64,000 bases of DNA from Pseudorhodobacter sp. PARRP1 (lineage in GTDB: Bacteria; Pseudomonadota; Alphaproteobacteria; Rhodobacterales; Rhodobacteraceae), in contig NKIU01000004.1 in the NCBI GenBank assembly GCA_002256245.1, forward strand, positions 310,001-374,000, read 5' to 3'. Position numbers and translations under genes: made by a program. The notes under the pieces were generated by a model. That model saw only the letters and a program-made list of their open reading frames with translations, did no database searches and was not told where the DNA came from. This document shows, in pieces, positions 9,851-17,118 of the stretch (within the stretch, counting starts at the first letter, position 1; each line of letters starts with the position of its first letter).

Positions 9851-9928
9851 CGCGCCTGACTGGCGGGCGCGAAACGCGCCTGCCGGGGGCAGGCAGGCGC
9901 GGCCCGATTTGTCGCGGGACAAATCGGG
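9851..9928. repeat. G/C-rich dispersed element plus hairpin
   Basis: The segment 9851-9900 contains GCGCCTGAC, TGGCGGGCG, GCGCCTG and GGCAGGCGC in the same order as a block at 38479-38530, so the two look like copies of one intergenic element. It is followed by a perfect hairpin CCCGATTTGTC/GACAAATCGGG (9903-9928). At 38540-38557 the second copy is also followed by a hairpin, but of different sequence. Confidence 0.6.
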
Positions 9929-10077
9929 CAAAATTGGCTGCGGTTGCACCCAAGGCCACAGAGTTTGTTTCGGCTGGTTGCTTGCGGGCTGAAAGGCGTC
10001 AAGCTAGGGGTTTGGTGCCACAAACCGAAAGTGGCCAAATCTGCCAAGAAAACAAGCCTTGCGCCCGCAGCCCGCGC

Positions 10078-10105
10078 TTGCATCCCCGCCGCTTTCCTCT
10101 ATAAG
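10078..10105 (+). promoter_or_regulatory. Candidate promoter of the rpsF operon
   Basis: TTGCAT (10078-10083) and TATAAG (10100-10105) are separated by 16 bases. Transcription would start near 10112 and leave a leader of about 100 bases containing a perfect hairpin. The -35 box is only a partial match. Confidence 0.4.
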
Positions 10106-10149
10106 CCCCCAATCTTTCCGCATTTCCACGCAACGGCGCAGCCTCTCGT

Positions 10150-10179
10150 GGACGGGCCGCGGAAAGTGTTTGCCCGTCC
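10150..10179 (+). promoter_or_regulatory. rpsF leader hairpin, possible S6:S18 autoregulatory element
   Basis: GGACGGGC (10150-10157) and GCCCGTCC (10172-10179) form a perfect 8-bp stem with a 14-base loop starting CGCGGAAAG, so a CCG triplet sits at the stem-loop junction. Many bacterial rpsF leaders carry a structure with an exposed CCG that binds the S6:S18 complex and represses the operon. The stem and position are seen; the regulatory role is inferred. Confidence 0.4.
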
Positions 10180-10214
10180 TATGAAATGCGCCACATAGAC
10201 AGATCGGAGTTAAC

Positions 10215-10658
10215 ATGCCCCTTTACGAGCATGTGATGATCGCGCGTCAGGATCTTTCCAACGCGCAGGCTGAAAGCCTCATCGAGCACTTCTCCACGGT
10301 TCTGGCCGACAACGGCGGTAAAGTTGTCGAGCATGAATACTGGGGCGTCAAGACGATGGCCTACAAGATCAACAAAAACCGCAAGGGCCACTACGCCTTG
10401 CTGAAAACCGATGCACCCGCTTCGGCAGTTCTGGAAATGGAACGCCTGATGCGCCTGCACGATGACGTCATGCGCGTGTTGACCATCAAGGTTGACGTTC
10501 ATGCAGACGGCCCGTCGGTTCAGATGCAAAAGCGTGACGAGCGTGAGCGCGGTGATCGCCCCGAGGGTGGTTTCGGCGGCGAGCGTCGTGAGCGCCCCTC
10601 GTTCGGTGATCGCCCCGACCGTGGCGAGCGTCCGTCGTTCGGCGGCCCGCGTCGTTGA
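10215..10658 (+). CDS. rpsF: 30S ribosomal protein S6
   Basis: This 147-residue protein starts MPLYEHVMIARQDLS and has the S6 fold with VEHEYWGVKTMAYKINK near residues 36-52. It binds the central domain of 16S rRNA with S18. A C-terminal tail from about residue 103 is Arg/Gly/Glu-rich and contains the repeated unit RPSFGDRP/RPSFGGPR; such tails are common in this order and probably disordered. CGGAG lies before the ATG. It is the first gene of rpsF-rpsR-rplI. Confidence 0.98.
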   Translation: MPLYEHVMIARQDLSNAQAESLIEHFSTVLADNGGKVVEHEYWGVKTMAYKINKNRKGHYALLKTDAPASAVLEMERLMRLHDDVMRVLTIKVDVHADGPSVQMQKRDERERGDRPEGGFGGERRERPSFGDRPDRGERPSFGGPRR

Positions 10659-10687
10659 TCCTCAGCCTTTGGAAAGGAGCCTAAACC

Positions 10688-10915
10688 ATGGCGAATAAAC
10701 CATTTTTCCGCCGCCGCAAGGTCTGCCCGTTCTCGGGCGACAATGCTCCGGCAATCGACTACAAAGACACGCGCCTGCTGCAACGCTATGTATCCGAGCG
10801 TGGCAAGATCGTGCCGTCCCGTATCACCGCAGTCTCGGCCAAGAAGCAACGTGAACTGGCGCAAGCCATCAAGCGCGCCCGCTTCCTCGCCCTGCTGCCC
10901 TATGCCGTGAAATAA
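10688..10915 (+). CDS. rpsR: 30S ribosomal protein S18
   Basis: This 75-residue basic protein contains the S18 signature [22 protein letters not shown] from residue 22 onward and the C-terminal [13 protein letters not shown]. It pairs with S6 on 16S rRNA. GGAG sits before the ATG, and the gene lies 29 bases after rpsF and 13 bases before rplI. The cysteine in KVCPFS is retained, but no zinc-binding set is visible. Confidence 0.98.
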   Translation: MANKPFFRRRKVCPFSGDNAPAIDYKDTRLLQRYVSERGKIVPSRITAVSAKKQRELAQAIKRARFLALLPYAVK

Positions 10916-10928
10916 GGAGCACCCAGAT

Positions 10929-11513
10929 ATGCAAGTGATCCTGCTTCAACGCGTGGCCAAGCTTGGCCAAATGGGCGAAGTCGTCAACGTCAAGGACGGC
11001 TACGCGCGCAACTTCCTGCTGCCGCAAGGCAAAGCGCTTCGCGCAAACTCGGGCAACATTGCCTCGTTTGAAGTGAAGAAAGCCCAGCTGGAAGCCACCA
11101 ACCTGGAAACCCGCAAAGAAGCCGAAGCTGTCGGCGAAAAGCTGGACGGTCAGGTTTTCATCATCATCCGTTCGGCTTCCGATTCGGGTGCTTTGTATGG
11201 TTCGGTGACCACCCGCGACGCAGCCGATGCTGCCACCGCAGAGGGTTTCACCGTCAACCGTGCGCAGGTCGTGCTTGACCGTCCGATCAAAGAGCTTGGC
11301 GTGCACACCGTTTCGGTGATCCTGCACCCGGAAGTGACCGTGAAATTCAGCCTGAACGTCGCACGTTCGGTTGAAGAAGCGGCGCTGCAAGCTTCGGGCA
11401 AGTCGATCCAGGAACTCGCGGCCGAGGCAGAAGCCGAAGCCGATTTCGAGATCGCCAACCTGTTCTCGGAAATGGGCGCTGCCCAAGAAGGCGAAGACCT
11501 GACCCGCGACTAA
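10929..11513 (+). CDS. rplI: 50S ribosomal protein L9
   Basis: The N-terminal L9 domain is clear: [33 protein letters not shown], followed by the long connecting helix and a C-terminal rRNA-binding domain ending near residue 148 ([12 protein letters not shown]). The protein has 194 residues against about 149 in E. coli, because of an acidic alpha-helical extension (about residues 150-194, rich in Glu and Ala). Such tails are usual in Rhodobacterales. It closes the operon; a strong terminator follows 33 bases later. Confidence 0.97.
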   Translation: MQVILLQRVAKLGQMGEVVNVKDGYARNFLLPQGKALRANSGNIASFEVKKAQLEATNLETRKEAEAVGEKLDGQVFIIIRSASDSGALYGSVTTRDAADAATAEGFTVNRAQVVLDRPIKELGVHTVSVILHPEVTVKFSLNVARSVEEAALQASGKSIQELAAEAEAEADFEIANLFSEMGAAQEGEDLTRD

Positions 11514-11546
11514 GCGGTTGCCGGATATATTCCGATAAAACAATAG

Positions 11547-11579
11547 AACCGCGCAGGATCACTCCTGCGCGGTTTTTTC
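11547..11579 (+). terminator. Rho-independent terminator of the rpsF-rpsR-rplI operon
   Basis: A perfect 12-bp stem AACCGCGCAGGA/TCCTGCGCGGTT with a 4-base loop is followed directly by a T-run. It lies 33 bases after the rplI stop codon. Confidence 0.93.
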
Positions 11580-11718
11580 TTGACGCATTTTCGCAATTAG
11601 CCTCATTTTAAGGCAGTGACCAGCGGCAGAGCCACCGGGATCGGGCAATATCGGCCCGAATATCTCGCAGCACATGACAAATCCTGCCAGAAACACACAT
11701 TTTTCAGGAGATTTCACG

Positions 11719-13047
11719 ATGGCCACCACGGGCGATGACGACATCTACGGCGGCACGGGCCTTGACACGATTTTTGGTCTTGCCGGCAATGACCTGATTT
11801 ATGCGATGCAAAACGATGACCTTGTCTATGGTGGGCTGGGCGACGACGCGATTGAGACGGGCTCGGGGGATGACACCGCGTATGGCGGTGCGGGCGATGA
11901 CGCGTTGGTCAATGATGGCGGCAATGATCTGCTGTATGGCGGCGCGGGCAATGACCTGATTGTGCTGGGTGATGTGGTGTATGGCAGTGCCGGGATCGCC
12001 TATGGCGGTGCGGGCGATGATACGGTGATTGTGACGCAGACCGAGAACGCGGCGGTGTTTGGCGGGGCGGGCATCGACACCCTGTTTTTGACATGGCCCT
12101 CGGTGTTCACCGATGATGCGGTCTCGCTTGATTTCCGCACGGGCTTTGCATCGGCCGGGGATGGCTCGCATTTGAATTTTGTCGGGATGGAGCAGTTGTT
12201 TCTGCTGTCAGGCTACGGCAATGACACCGTGATCGGCGGGATGCGCGATGATTTCCTGTCGGTTTCGGGCGGTGCCAACCGGATCAACGCTTTGGCGGGC
12301 AACGATACCGTGGCCTATATCATCACCGGCGTCGCCAATACGCTGAACGGTGGTGGCGGTGATGATGTGCTGCTGGCGCAAAGCGACAACTCGCCGCTGT
12401 ATTTCATCGTCAATGGTTCGAACGGTCGCGTGGATGATGGCAGCCTGTCGGTGATCACTGGGTTTGATCGCTATGAGGCGCGCGGCGGTGCGTTGAACGA
12501 CATCGCGGGCCTTGGCAGCAGAGATGATACATTCCGCGGCGGCGGCGGCAATGACAGCGGCTATGGCATGGATGGCCGGGATTTGCTGATAGGCGGCACC
12601 GGCGATGATCTGCTGCTGGGTGGCGGCGGCAATGACACTCTGCATGGCGGCCCGGGAAGTGACACGCTGGTGGGTGGTGATGGCGATGATGTGATCAACG
12701 GCGGCAAAGGTCAGGACCTGCGCACAGGTGGCGCGGGCGCCGATGTCTTTGTGTTCGGCCTGACCGAAGACAGCCTTGACACGATCACCGATTTCACCAG
12801 CGGCGAGGATCGAATTCGCTATGCCGGCGCGGGCATCGGCATCTATGGGCCCGACCTTGGCAGGCTTCAACCCGGTGATTTGCAGATCGGGGGCAGCACC
12901 GCCACGCCGGGGGTGTTCGTTCTGCAATACGACAGCGACACTGACACCAGTGATCTGTTGTGGTCCGACACCGGAAATGGCGCCTATCTGCTGATGCGGT
13001 TTACCGGCCATGTCAACATGGTGGCCTCGGACATCATCCTTTTTTAG
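11719..13047 (+). CDS. RTX-repeat calcium-binding protein, probably type I secreted
   Basis: The 442-residue protein is built almost wholly of RTX nonapeptides (GGxGxDxxx), in blocks at about residues 5-115, 165-245 and 275-345. A C-terminal beta domain (about 350-442) contains DVFVFG and ITDFTSGEDRI, the cap found in serralysin-like secreted proteins, and ends DIILF, typical of a type I secretion signal. No signal peptide, protease or other catalytic domain is visible. AGGAG 7 bases before the ATG at 11719 decides the start. No secretion genes are nearby. Function unknown. Confidence 0.85.
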   Translation: MATTGDDDIYGGTGLDTIFGLAGNDLIYAMQNDDLVYGGLGDDAIETGSGDDTAYGGAGDDALVNDGGNDLLYGGAGNDLIVLGDVVYGSAGIAYGGAGDDTVIVTQTENAAVFGGAGIDTLFLTWPSVFTDDAVSLDFRTGFASAGDGSHLNFVGMEQLFLLSGYGNDTVIGGMRDDFLSVSGGANRINALAGNDTVAYIITGVANTLNGGGGDDVLLAQSDNSPLYFIVNGSNGRVDDGSLSVITGFDRYEARGGALNDIAGLGSRDDTFRGGGGNDSGYGMDGRDLLIGGTGDDLLLGGGGNDTLHGGPGSDTLVGGDGDDVINGGKGQDLRTGGAGADVFVFGLTEDSLDTITDFTSGEDRIRYAGAGIGIYGPDLGRLQPGDLQIGGSTATPGVFVLQYDSDTDTSDLLWSDTGNGAYLLMRFTGHVNMVASDIILF

Positions 13048-13095
13048 GCAACCATCACGGCGGGGTATCGGCACCTGCGCGGTAAGCCCCGCCCG

Positions 13096-13111
13096 GATCA
13101 ACCGGTTGATC
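13096..13111. promoter_or_regulatory. Perfect 16-bp palindrome, possible operator
   Basis: GATCAACC/GGTTGATC is a gapless perfect dyad 90 bases upstream of a DMT transporter gene and 49 bases after the RTX stop. Perfect dyads of this size are often regulator sites, but no regulator gene lies beside it. Confidence 0.35.
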
Positions 13112-13200
13112 GCACCACCCCACCAAGGCGCAAGCGCTTTTGATCAAACCATGTCGCAAATCGAACAGCCGCCACGCCAGCCCCCGCCTAACCTTGCGTC

Positions 13201-14142
13201 ATGTCCAACAAAACCACCACGCTCGGCATCGCTTACCTGATCGCAGGCATCAGTGTGTTTTCGGTGCAAGACCTGATCCTGAAGCTGATCTCGGGCGGCT
13301 ATCCGTTGTATCAGGCGATGCTGATCCGGGGCTTTACCTCGATCCCGTTCCTTTTGGCCTTCGCGCATTTTGACGGCGGCTTGCGCACCTTGTTCAGCGC
13401 GGGCGTCGGCAAGATGCTGCTGCGCGGCCTTGTGATGTTCATCGCCTATTTCAGCTTTTACATAGCACTTGCGGGGCTACCCTTGCCGACCACTGTGGCG
13501 CTTTACTACTCGGGCCCGCTGTTCATCACCGTGCTCTCGGTGCTGTTTTTGGCCGAGAAAGTCAGCGCGGTCAGTTGGGCTGCCGTTCTCACCGGGTTTC
13601 TTGGCGTCATCATCATGGTGCGCCCCGGATCGGACCTGTTCGACTGGGCGGCGCTGTTGCCGATCCTGTCTGGCCTCACCTATGCGATGTCGATGATCAC
13701 CGCGCGCAAGATGGGGGGGACGGAAACCGCCGCCGCCCTCGCCTTCTGGGCGACGGTGATTTTTTTAAGCGGAGCCGCCTTGATGGCGATCTACTACCAC
13801 GACGGCAGCCACACCAACACCAGCCACGCAAGCCTGGCTTTCCTCACCCGTGGCTGGATCACGCCCACGGCCCGCGATCTAGGCCTGATGATGACCTGCG
13901 GCGTCGTCGCCTCTATCGGGTTGTGGCTTTTGACCCAAGCCTACCGGATTGCGGCGGCGTCAACCGTGGCACCGTTCGAATACCTTGGCCTGATCTGGTC
14001 GGTGCTGTGGGGTTGGCTGTTCTGGCACGACTGGCCGGATGCGCAGGGCTGGATCGGCATCAGCATCATAGCAGGCGCGGGGTTGTTCGTGCTGATGAAC
14101 GAGCGCCGCAAATCACCCCAGCGCGCCGAAGCGTTGCCTTAG
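13201..14142 (+). CDS. DMT superfamily (EamA) transporter
   Basis: The 313-residue protein has ten predicted membrane helices in two EamA repeats, with the usual YYSGPLFITVLSVLFLAEKVSA and FEYLGLIWSVLWGWLFWHDWP segments ending each half. Members export or import small metabolites; the substrate cannot be read from sequence. Its last 30 bases overlap the 3' end of the convergent gene 14113-14862. Two other DMT proteins are in this window (26771 and 58599). Confidence 0.9.
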   Translation: MSNKTTTLGIAYLIAGISVFSVQDLILKLISGGYPLYQAMLIRGFTSIPFLLAFAHFDGGLRTLFSAGVGKMLLRGLVMFIAYFSFYIALAGLPLPTTVALYYSGPLFITVLSVLFLAEKVSAVSWAAVLTGFLGVIIMVRPGSDLFDWAALLPILSGLTYAMSMITARKMGGTETAAALAFWATVIFLSGAALMAIYYHDGSHTNTSHASLAFLTRGWITPTARDLGLMMTCGVVASIGLWLLTQAYRIAAASTVAPFEYLGLIWSVLWGWLFWHDWPDAQGWIGISIIAGAGLFVLMNERRKSPQRAEALP

Positions 14143-14862
14143 CGCGCTTGCGTGGCTGGTCAAACGGGGCGAGCCTGCCCATTGGTCCAGCACATCCTCC
14201 CACCGCAGCGGCACAAAGCTGACGGTATCGCCCGCCACCAGTTTGGCAAATTGCGCCACCTCGCGCCGGTGCAGCGCGATGCGCTTGGGGTCAACCGGCT
14301 TGGCCGAGGCCCAATTCGCAGGCTCGGCATACAAATACACCAGCACGCCGCCAACAGCCCGCTTTTCCGCCCGCGTCAAGATCGCATAGGCCGATTTGAT
14401 CAACTGCACCGCGTCGAGGGTCTGAAACCCGGCCTCGCCCGCCACCATATCGTCGCGCAGCTTGGTAAACCGCGCCAGTTTTTCACCCCAGACCGGGCGA
14501 TCAATGATTTCGGCAAAGCCATTGGCTTTCAGCGGGCGAAACGGCTCATACCGCCGCGCCTCGATGCCGATCAGCGTGGTGTGGGTTTCAATCGCCACAT
14601 CCAGAAACGGATGCCGGCCTTCCGCCCAAGGATACCGCATCTCGGCCTCTAGCGTGACAGAAGCCACCTGCCCCGCTGGCACCCCCGGCAAAGGCGGCAG
14701 CGCCTCGGCGCGGTTCAGAAACCAGCCGAACGCATTGGCCGTCAGTGCAGCCGAGCTTTCGGGGCCGTCCATCTTGCCCGAGCGCACCTCATGCCCCGGC
14801 GAGCGCTTTAGGCACTCCATAATGCCATCCACGGGCAGATCGGGCAAGAATTCGGGCATCAT
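14113..14862 (-). CDS. Hypothetical protein with a possible PD-(D/E)XK nuclease-like core
   Basis: I do not recognise a named family with certainty. The 249-residue soluble protein has an acidic strand-rich core: LEAEMRYP (Glu72), HPFLDVAIE (Asp88) and IGIEARRYEPF (Glu101, Arg103). The spacing of Glu72, Asp88 and Glu101-x-Arg103 recalls PD-(D/E)XK endonucleases with Arg in place of the usual Lys. No methyltransferase or other defence gene is adjacent. It overlaps the end of the DMT gene tail to tail by 30 bases. Confidence 0.7.
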   Translation of the reverse strand: MMPEFLPDLPVDGIMECLKRSPGHEVRSGKMDGPESSAALTANAFGWFLNRAEALPPLPGVPAGQVASVTLEAEMRYPWAEGRHPFLDVAIETHTTLIGIEARRYEPFRPLKANGFAEIIDRPVWGEKLARFTKLRDDMVAGEAGFQTLDAVQLIKSAYAILTRAEKRAVGGVLVYLYAEPANWASAKPVDPKRIALHRREVAQFAKLVAGDTVSFVPLRWEDVLDQWAGSPRLTSHASALRQRFGALG

Positions 14863-14880
14863 CGTCTCCGGTTCGATAAG

Positions 14881-14907
14881 AAAAGGGCCGCCCCAATGAG
14901 GCGGCCC
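14881..14907 (-). terminator. Rho-independent terminator of tig
   Basis: On the minus strand GGGCCGCC and GGCGGCCC form an 8-bp stem with a 7-base loop, followed by TTTT. It begins 25 bases after the tig stop codon. Confidence 0.85.
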
Positions 14908-14931
14908 CGGATCAGTAGCAGAAAGCGTGGA

Positions 14932-16266
14932 TTACATCTCGTCCAAAGCTTCGATGAACTTTTGCAGCTCTTCTTTGGAGACTTCTTTCTCGGTCACTTT
15001 GGCACCAGCCACGATGTGATCGACAACCTTGTCTTCAAAGATCGGCGCGCGCAGTTGCTGTTGCATCTGCGGGTTCTTCTGCACGAACTCGAAATACTGA
15101 CGCTCTTGCCCCGGATATTGACGCGCCTGCGCCAGAACCGCTTGGGTCATTTCAGCATCCGACACGGTGACTTCGGCTTTGCGGCCGATTTCAGCCAGAA
15201 CCAGACCCAGACGCACGCGACGCTCGGCCAGTTTCTTATGCTCGTCGGTGGTTTCAACCGAACCGTGGTTGTGGTCATGCACGTCGGGGTTTTCTTCATG
15301 CCACAGCTGATGCGCGATCTGCGCAGCCTCTGCATCCACCAAAGCGGGCGGCAGGTCGAACTTCACCAGACCATCGAGTTGATCAAGCAGCGAACGCTTC
15401 AGCACAGCGCGGGCAGCGCCTTTGTATTCGGCTTCCAGACGCTCGGAAATCTGGCCCTTCAGGGCAGCCAGATCTTCAGCGCCGAATTTCTTCGCCAACT
15501 CGTCGTCCAACTCAGCCGCTTTGGCCTCGCGCACAACTTTCACGGTGCAAGCAAACACCGCTTCTTTGCCAGCCAGATGCGCCGCACCATATTCCGCCGG
15601 GAAGGTCACGGTGACCGAAACATCTTCGCCCGCCTTGGTGCCGATCAGTTGATCTTCAAAGCCCGGAATGAACGAGTTCGAGCCCAGAACCAGCGGGTAA
15701 TCCTCGCCAGCACCACCTTCAAACGGCACGCCATCGACCGAACCCTTGAAGTCGATCACAACCTGATCGCCCGATTTGGCCTTTTTGGCCTTCGGCTTGT
15801 CTTCAAAGTTCTGCGCGGTGGCCGCAAGGTTCTTCAACGCTTCCTCAACCGAAGCCTCATCAGCTTTCACCGACAAACGGTCGAGCGCGATTTTGCTGGC
15901 ATCCAGTTCCGGGATCGGCGGCAGGGCTTCATAAGCCATCTCGACCACAACGTCCTGACCTTCTTTCCAGGTCTCGCCACCGACCATCTTCACGTCGGGC
16001 TGCAAGGCCGGGCGGTCGCCGGTTTTCTCGAAATGCTCTTTCATCGCGCCATCAATGGCGTCTTGCATGGCATCGCCCATCAGGCGCTGGCCGAATTGCT
16101 TTTTCAGGATCGCCAGCGGCACTTTGCCCTTGCGGAAGCCCTTGATTTCGACCTCGGGCTGCGCCTCAAGGAGTTTTTCCTGAACTTTGGCTTCCAGCTC
16201 GGCGGCGGACACCGTGATGGTGTAGGCGCGCTTCAAGCCGTCTTTCAGGGTTTCGGTGACCTGCAT
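14932..16266 (-). CDS. tig: Trigger factor (ribosome-bound chaperone and peptidyl-prolyl isomerase)
   Basis: The 444-residue protein starts [19 protein letters not shown] and carries the ribosome-binding signature [17 protein letters not shown] at about residues 41-57. The FKBP-type domain follows ([20 protein letters not shown], near 160-180), then the helical C-terminal chaperone arms. AAGGACGG 5-12 bases before the ATG at 16266 supports this start; an in-frame ATG at 16320 lies inside the tRNA gene. The gene starts 24 bases after the tRNA-Leu CCA end and is probably cotranscribed with it. Confidence 0.97.
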   Translation of the reverse strand: MQVTETLKDGLKRAYTITVSAAELEAKVQEKLLEAQPEVEIKGFRKGKVPLAILKKQFGQRLMGDAMQDAIDGAMKEHFEKTGDRPALQPDVKMVGGETWKEGQDVVVEMAYEALPPIPELDASKIALDRLSVKADEASVEEALKNLAATAQNFEDKPKAKKAKSGDQVVIDFKGSVDGVPFEGGAGEDYPLVLGSNSFIPGFEDQLIGTKAGEDVSVTVTFPAEYGAAHLAGKEAVFACTVKVVREAKAAELDDELAKKFGAEDLAALKGQISERLEAEYKGAARAVLKRSLLDQLDGLVKFDLPPALVDAEAAQIAHQLWHEENPDVHDHNHGSVETTDEHKKLAERRVRLGLVLAEIGRKAEVTVSDAEMTQAVLAQARQYPGQERQYFEFVQKNPQMQQQLRAPIFEDKVVDHIVAGAKVTEKEVSKEELQKFIEALDEM

Positions 16267-16290
16267 GTGTCCGTCCTTCTCATCAACCTT

Positions 16291-16375
16291 TGGTGCGGGT
16301 AGAGGGACTTGAACCCCCACGCCTTGCGGCGCCAGAACCTAAATCTGGTGCGTCTGCCAATTTCGCCATACCCGC
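16291..16375 (-). tRNA. tRNA-Leu (anticodon TAG)
   Basis: The minus strand gives an 85-base tRNA with acceptor arms GCGGGTA/TACCCGC, D-arm GGCGAAATTGGCAGACGC, anticodon stem CCAGA/TCTGG around loop TTTAGGT (anticodon TAG), a long variable arm GCGCCGCAAGGCGT as expected for class II leucine tRNA, T-loop GGTTCAAGTCC, and an encoded CCA end. It lies directly upstream of tig on the same strand. Confidence 0.97.
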
Positions 16376-16581
16376 ATATGTCAACAAGCCACATTCCCGC
16401 CGAAAGACGGAAGATGCGCCTTGAAATCCGCGCCCTTCTAACAAAGCCCCGCGCGGGAAGCGAGAGGAAAAGTGAGCGCAGCCGCTGTCGTGAAATTCCC
16501 GCAAAAAACCGGCGCGGCACCGCAATGTCGCCCCATTTGGCAACGAGTTTGGCGCAAAGCTTCAATGCCCGAGGGATTGCC

Positions 16582-17055
16582 ATGACCATCCACGCCAAAG
16601 TAACGGCCGCCCAAGCGATAACCGCGATGGATCATGGTCTGGCGCTGGCCACCCCGGTGCTAAGCCTTGAGGGCATGATGCCGGTCGAATACCTGCACCC
16701 CGGCGAGCGGATCATCACCCGGCTGGGGGCTTTGCGGCTGCGCGCGATTGAGACACGCGTGGTGCAGAATGCCCGCGTCGTGCGCATCGCCCAAGGCGTG
16801 CTGGGCGTCGATCGTCCCGAGGCCGATCTGATTGTAGCGCCCCAGCAGCCGATCCTGATCCGCGACTGGCGTGCCAAGGCGCTGACCGGGCAAGCGATGG
16901 CGCTGATCCCGGCAGCGCGTCTGGTCGATGGCGCCTATATCCGCGCCGAAGTGCTGGCCGAGGTGCGCCTGTTCACCCTGCGGTTTGACGAAGATGTGGT
17001 GATCTATGCGGGTGGTCTGGAATTGGCCTGCACTGGCGCGCCCGTGGCCGCCTAA
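16582..17055 (+). CDS. Short Hint-domain-like protein lacking the catalytic cysteine
   Basis: The 157-residue protein aligns with the Hint_2 domain of the second Hint protein in this window (32621-33793). TPVLSLEGMMPVEYLHPGERIIT (from about residue 23) matches the usual pattern CFTxGTxI-x4-G-x2-VExLxxGDxVxT. The position of the catalytic Cys is Gly, and no other Cys is near the N-terminus, so autoproteolysis is unlikely. DLIVAPQQPILIRD matches the histidine-containing second motif, but His is replaced by Gln. GAGGG before the ATG at 16582 supports the start. Role unknown. Confidence 0.7.
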   Translation: MTIHAKVTAAQAITAMDHGLALATPVLSLEGMMPVEYLHPGERIITRLGALRLRAIETRVVQNARVVRIAQGVLGVDRPEADLIVAPQQPILIRDWRAKALTGQAMALIPAARLVDGAYIRAEVLAEVRLFTLRFDEDVVIYAGGLELACTGAPVAA

Positions 17056-17056
17056 G

Positions 17057-17100
17057 CGGAATTCGCGCGAATTCCGGCACGATTTTCGCACGAAAATCGT
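17057..17100. repeat. Two adjacent perfect palindromes
   Basis: CGGAATTCGC/GCGAATTCCG (17057-17076) is a gapless 20-base dyad and ACGATTTTCG-CA-CGAAAATCGT (17079-17100) follows 2 bases later. They start right after the Hint gene stop and end 18 bases before the convergent NAD(P)HX repair gene stop. The second resembles the palindrome at 8252-8272. Confidence 0.8.
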
Positions 17101-17118
17101 CGCTTGGCCTGCGTTCTG

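Larger units (their letters stand above)
9730..10077. other. Intergenic stretch rich in hairpins
   Basis: No coding gene is supported here. The stretch holds a hairpin just after the PACE gene, a G/C-rich repeat element and a second hairpin, each listed separately. From about 9930 to 10077 I see nothing beyond ordinary intergenic sequence leading to the rpsF promoter candidate. Confidence 0.6.

Noticed and set aside
9741-9928. Possible riboswitch or other structured RNA behind the PACE gene
   Set aside because: The structures are simple perfect hairpins that occur after a gene end or as dispersed repeats; they do not fit a known riboswitch layout.
16309-16581. N-terminal extension of the Hint-like gene to an upstream start
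   Set aside because: It runs through the tRNA-Leu gene on the other strand; the ATG at 16582 with GAGGG before it is a better start.
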